From: Rosa chinensis
Lineage: Eukaryota > Streptophyta > Magnoliopsida > Rosales > Rosaceae
Reading direction: 5' to 3'
Length of the DNA: 64,000 nucleotides
Assembly: GCF_002994745.2 (NCBI RefSeq)
Contig: NC_037092.1
Location: 67,493,823-67,557,822 of the forward strand
Below are positions 59,235 to 64,000 of this stretch, in pieces. Each line of letters starts with the position of its first letter. Within the stretch, counting starts at the first letter, position 1. The notes beneath the pieces are model-generated. The model was not told where the DNA came from, did not search any database, and saw only the letters and a list, made by a program, of their open reading frames with translations. The position numbers and the translations under genes were made by a program.

Positions 59235-60018
59235 TTGATGTTTAACTCCTCGAGTTGCTTCTTGAATTTTGGGACGAGGACTTGCTGACTTTATTACCCA
59301 TTTTTCCATTTTCTTTTGCTAATTCCATTTTAATTGCTCTGTTCTATTTTGGCCCATTCAGTTTGAATATTTCTTGTATTTATCAATGTGAGGTTTTTGT
59401 TGATTTGAATTTATACATGTTGAATTGAGGAAATAAAAAGGGTCAGACAACTGTAACCTTGTAAGATTTACAAATGATATATTGGAACCTCTTGCGTATC
59501 TGATAGCTTATGCTTTTGTGGTTGAAATTTTCAGTGTGTTGGGGCCTTTATATGATTCAAAGACACGATATATATATATTGCACTTTCGATCGATTTCTA
59601 ATTAACAAGGGCTACAACAGCATTAAAAAAAAAAAAAGGAGGGGCCTATCCAAGATTAGAACTTTATGAATCGGTGACGGAATAAAGTGTTAAGTCTGCT
59701 AAAGTGCTAAGATGAGAAGCATTAGCACTAATAAAAGATGCTTTGCTCTAATGCATGGCAAATCATCCTTTAGAGAGCGAAAGGCCAAGAAAAAAAGAAA
59801 AGAAAAAGCTTTAATAGAAAGCAGATAGTATAAGTAAAAGTTAAGGAACCTCCTTAAGTACATAAAAAAGCACCAGTACAAAGCTGAATATGCCTTTTTA
59901 ACTATGCCAAGGAAAGAATATTGAAGCCTTAGATGGAGAACGTAGGCTATAAATTACATATTAGTACATTACAAATGTGTGATTATGATACTTAAAACCA
60001 TTCTTCTATTTGTTTAAA
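59235..60018. other. Intergenic between laccase 4 and ATS3
   Basis: Laccase 4 3' UTR, then AT-rich DNA. A TATA-like TATAAATTA at about 59949 lies 70 bp before the ATS3 ATG. No other gene. Confidence 0.55.
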
Positions 60019-61229
60019 ATGGCAACAAAGGATTATGGAGGATCGTTATTAACATGCTGTGTGCTTTTGCTTGCGTTGTTTGCCGGAGGTGAAAGTTTCG
60101 CGCCAACGAGCAAGGTGATCATCATAACTTCATAAGCTATTGAAAAAAAAAATTGTATCTATGTTGTTGCCAGTTGCCACTATATGCTATTCCAGTCTTG
60201 TATATAGATTCATATGAGAATTATTTCTAAATTCTAATACTTAATTTAATTGACAGTTTGACAACATAGTATATCATACTATCTGACAACAAATTATAAT
60301 GAATGAATAAATAAAAAATGACCATCTTCTTTTTTTTATATCTCACATACAAGCTTTGTCTGCTCATCTAATTATTCTTGCATAAATCTCTTTGAAGCAA
60401 TCCGTTATTTTTAATAATTTGGAGTACCCATAAAAACCATATTCTTTTTAAAAAATTTTCCTTTCCTTTACCCCCTTTTGTGTGTATATCAATCAACTTT
60501 CTAAGACAATCCAATATTTTGCAGATTGAGATTTGCGTATACAAATATGGTTTCTCTGTTTATATGAGTTTAATTACTTTTCTTTAATTGTTTTTCATAC
60601 GCAACAACACTTTCTACATGTTATTACTTAACAAATACATATCTTATTCGTAAGAATGAAAATAACCAAAACAACTTAGTGACTAAATAAACAAATCAAC
60701 TCTTTATTAATATTTGTTAATTTGCATTTCATTTCAACAGGAAAACTGTACATACGCAGTTACAATTGAAACAACATGCACAAAAGGCGCTTCAACCTCA
60801 AACAACATTAGCCTAAGATTTGGCGACACAAATTCTAATGGCGTTTTGGTAAAGCACCTAAACTCCAAGCACATAAGAAGGGTGGATCCACTAGAACCCC
60901 AAGTCCTTGACGATGTGCCTAGAAAACCATTTCAAGCTTGTGTTGTGGATCAGTTTCAAGTGAAGGGTCTATGCGTTGACTCACCCATCTGCTATTTGTA
61001 TCTCAAACTGGCTGGAACTGATGACTGGCGGCCTGGTTTTGCTCAAGTCCATGTCATGGAGGGATCTCACTCTCATCTTAGCTCCGATTACTTCTACTTC
61101 CGCCGGTACCTGCCTCGCCGTGCTTGGCATGGTTTGGATGCGTGTGACAAAGAGGTCACTCCCTTTGGGATTAAGCAAAATAGGAAAGTCTTTGTAAAGA
61201 AACAAGGGAAACATATGTCCTTGCCATGA
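60019..61229 (+). CDS. ATS3: ATS3 family (embryo-specific protein 3), 194 aa
   Basis: Two exons: 60019-60114 and 60741-61229, with a 626-bp GT..AG intron and a phase-0 junction. Residues 1-27 form a signal peptide (MATKDYGG, then SLLTCCVLLLALFAGGESFA). The mature part opens ENCTYAVTIETTC and continues ISLRFGDTNSNGVLVKHL, FQACVVDQFQVKGLC and ICYLYLKLAGTDDWRPGFAQ, the pattern of plant ATS3 proteins, which have a PLAT/LH2-like beta-sandwich. Several cysteines are placed for disulfides. The family is secreted; its biochemical role is not settled, although ATS3 was named for embryo expression. It ends with a basic tail (VKKQGKHMSLP). It is not obviously linked to the laccases except by position. 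The symbol denotes the family, not a proven orthologue. Confidence 0.85.
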
Positions 61230-61756
61230 CTAACTTATTATTAGGTCGTCATATATGGTATATATGAATATGTCCTCAATATATATATATATAGAGAAGC
61301 CAATTAAACAGACTGGGTGTAAAAGAAAAAACTATAGAGGCCAGCTTTTTATGTGGCGAAAGGTGTTAAAATGATATAAAAGAATAGATTAGTGAATGTT
61401 TATTTCACGGGACTATCATGCCTCACCTTAATTTCTACAACAGTCCTAGATTTCTCTAACTTATAAAATGAGCTACTCAGGAGCTTGATGAGCCGAATAT
61501 GTCATAATTCAAGCTCATGTTGTTTTATTATTGAGCTTAATATTGATCTCAAACTCAATTCATTTATCTTACGAACACAAGCCAAACGAGTTAAAAACAC
61601 GTCGAATACGAATTGAGCTCGAGCTGTATGAGCCTATTTATAGCCATAAGTATTAGGATAACATAAGCTAATTATTTCATGAGTAGCTCATTTTATTTCA
61701 TGAGTAGCTCAAACTTGTTAAAATTCGACTCATGAAAATTTATAGTATTAAAATAT
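61230..61756. other. ATS3 3' flank
   Basis: AT-rich with a (TA)n run near 61280. Imperfect repeats of GAGCT and CTCATG-containing phrases occur near 61460-61740 (for example CATGAGTAGCTCA twice). No gene. Confidence 0.5.
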
Positions 61757-62982
61757 AGGGCCAATTACATATAACTATATAAGGCCATTTTTCAATTTTT
61801 TTTTTTAGCTATAAGGCCATCAATTATTTTTTTTCCTCATAAGGCTACTAGATTAAAAATTGTATTAAATTTTGGATATAAAAACCAACATATTTACGTA
61901 AATGTCATTAGAGTAAAAAGTCATCAATCATTCTCTCTCTCCTCTCCGGTGAGGTCTCTGACAACTTCCGGCGACCACAAAAGCTACTGTCATTAGCAAC
62001 AAAAGCTACACTGGTGAGATTTCCGGCGACTTTCGACAAGGTCACAAAACCTACTGTAACTAGCAATAAAGGCTACTATCACCAACAAAAACTATGCTCC
62101 CCAAAACTAAAAGCTATTATCCCCACCAACAAAAGATATTGTCACCAACACCAAAAACTACTCTCACCAGCAACAACAGCTATTCCAGTGAGATTTCCGG
62201 TGAGGTGAGAAAACTATTGTCACCTACACAAAATACTACTCTCACCACCAAGTAGAACAAAAGCTACTCCCTGAAGTTGAGACTAATAAAACTACTCCCA
62301 ATGACTGAGAAAGTTATTACCAACCAATACAAAAGTTACTTCGAAATATCAAAGCAACTATAAAGTGAAAATGTCAAATACTTAAATCAAATTACTCTGA
62401 TTTCAACTTCAACCAAACACAACTCAAGAACTTAATAAAGTAATCATCACATTTATCCATAACTAGAACTTGATAGTGGTTTTTGTTGTTTGTTAGAGTA
62501 GTTTTTGGTGCTGGTGATAGTAGATTTTGTGACATCGCCGGAGGTTGACGGAAATCTCACCAAAGTAGATTGTGTTGATGGTGACAATAGTTTTTGGTGT
62601 TAGTGATAGTAACTTTTGTGGTCGCTGGAGTTCAGCGGAAGTGGCCGGAAATTTAACCAGAGTAGCTTTTGTTGCTGATGACAGTAGCTTTTGGTATTAG
62701 TAACAGTAGTTTTTATGGTCGCCAGAGACATCGCCGGAGTTAGTAAGAAGTCGCTAGAGATCTTACAGGATACCCTCGCCGGAGGTCAGCTAGAAACCTC
62801 GTTGGAGAGGAGAGAGAATGATCGTTGACTTTTTACTCCAGTGGCATTTACGTAAATATGTTGGTTTCTATATATAAAATTTAACACAATTTTAAAACTA
62901 ATGGCCTTATGAGGGGAAAAATTAGTTGGTGGCTATATGGCTAGAAAAATATTCAAAAATGGCTTTATATGTAATTGGCCCT
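61757..62982. mobile_element. Foldback-like element with repetitive arms
   Basis: Outer inverted repeats of about 200-230 bp begin AGGGCCAATTACATATAA and include ACATATTTACGTAAATG and CATTCTCTCTCCTCTCC. Inward, both arms are built of degenerate 20-30 bp units: AAAAGCTACT..CACCAACA on the left and the inverse AGTAGCTTTTGGT on the right, so most of the 1.2 kb can fold back. No ORF. No convincing TSD was found, so it could be a MULE or a Foldback type. Confidence 0.78.
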
Positions 62983-64000
62983 GAGTAATAACTAAAAGTT
63001 TTAAAAACAAAAGCATGTGAAATTTTTTTTTTTTTTGTTAGAACAAAACATTTTATGAGCATATGCTAACCCTCAGAAGAAGTAGCCTAATTCTAACAGA
63101 CATGCAGTGGCAGAGCCAAGATTTTGAAAGTACCGGAGTTCTAGTAAAAGCGTCTTTCTCAATATATGAAGTCAAGCAAATATTCTCTTTAGGAGAACTA
63201 CAGCTTTTATACATGAATGAAGAAAATAGGTGCAGTGAAAAAAAAAAAAAAAAACTACGACAATACACAAAAAAAATTAGCTCAAAATGCCTATCATATA
63301 TACCTATATAGACATAAATTACCAATACTACATTATATTTTACTGATCATAGACTTGCAAGTGAGCACTACAACCGTTGTATATTAATGGACGAGACCCA
63401 ATTGAAGTATTAAGTGTATAAGTATATTAAATACTTTCAATGTTGAGTAGTAATATTAGTAAGTATTACATAAGTATTTTAATTAATATATATATATATA
63501 TGTTAAAATCACAACAGTGAAGGCCTTCGAAGCGATCTCTAGAGCAAAACCTTGGGTTTTGCCTGTTGGCAGTGGTGAAAGCAAGTTCCCGAGACCAAAG
63601 CATCAGCGAGGCTCCAGCGTGAGGGTGACTACGAGGTGACAGCGTGACGACGGGCAAGGGCAGCGAGAGTTCCAATGGTTGATCACGGTGGTGGTTCTGT
63701 TCAGAGTCGTATAGATATCAGGATTAGGCGACGGCTTCATAAGACTCTGACGAGGTTTGTGGAGGGGGTTGTGTTCCTCTAAGGCGGTCGGAGATAACCA
63801 AGGCCTTCAAGAGCATGCAGGTGCAGGTTTTCTCAGTCAGCGGCGGAGGTATCCCAGGCCTCCGTTGATCATTTTTAAAGTAGGCTTCCGGGTGACTCTA
63901 AGAGGACCCATAGATGGTGGAGGGGAGATAGAGGCCGCCGGAAAGGTGAATGACGGGGCTGCCTTCTGGGAAGGCTGGTCTAGTCCGACTGGTGTGAGGA
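62983..64000. other. Right edge: AT-rich DNA, then GC-rich unassigned sequence
   Basis: AT-rich to about 63505, including a (TA)n run at 63486-63502. From there to the edge the sequence is GC-rich without a long ORF and reads like the 5' region of a LINE or another retroposon continuing out of the window. Not identified. Confidence 0.4.

Overview
The window is nuclear DNA from a flowering plant. The genes are split by GT..AG introns, the intergenic DNA is AT-rich, and the mobile elements are typical plant families (LTR retrotransposons, hAT, Mutator-like, tRNA-derived SINEs). The proteins look eudicot; no sequence here fixes the family or species.

Functional content is a laccase cluster. Four six-exon laccase genes can be modelled end to end: three on the minus strand (3493-6211, 9181-13001, 50348-53621) and one on the plus strand (56595-59234), which is head-to-head with the third. 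All keep the four copper-ligand His/Cys motifs and a signal peptide. Two GH18 chitinase-like genes (1296-2258 and 7120-8034) alternate with the first two laccases, so a [GH18 + laccase] module was duplicated in tandem. A two-exon ATS3 (embryo-specific protein 3) gene (60019-61229) closes the right side. The C-terminal exon of a lysine-rich protein is at the left edge. A RING-H2-like gene or pseudogene lies at 39941-40583.

Between laccase 2 and laccase 3, about 37 kb is mostly transposons, many with readable target-site duplications (TSDs). They are: a very young non-autonomous LTR element in the laccase-2 promoter (13344-21131); a hAT-like element carrying a possible gene fragment (21862-22984); a SINE (24033-24256); a hAT relic (26418-32513) split by an LTR element (27722-32076) that carries an antisense spliced gene and a 61-bp hairpin-bearing tandem array; five Mutator-like elements with 8-9 bp TSDs, one nested in another (32782-45397); a composite SINE; a 2.5-kb solo LTR (45876-48404); and a poly(A) retroposon (49000-50158) next to laccase 3. 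A foldback-like element follows ATS3.

Secreted laccases oxidise phenolics in the cell wall and GH18 proteins act on chitin or serve as lectin-like or storage proteins, so both families are apoplastic. That the pair works together is inference from co-duplication only. No wholly new system is proven. The best candidates for something undescribed are the dispersed GCCAC..TGGC hairpin motif of the 13344-21131 element, the antisense gene whose last exon ends inside an LTR, and the mosaic similarity between laccases 1 and 2.
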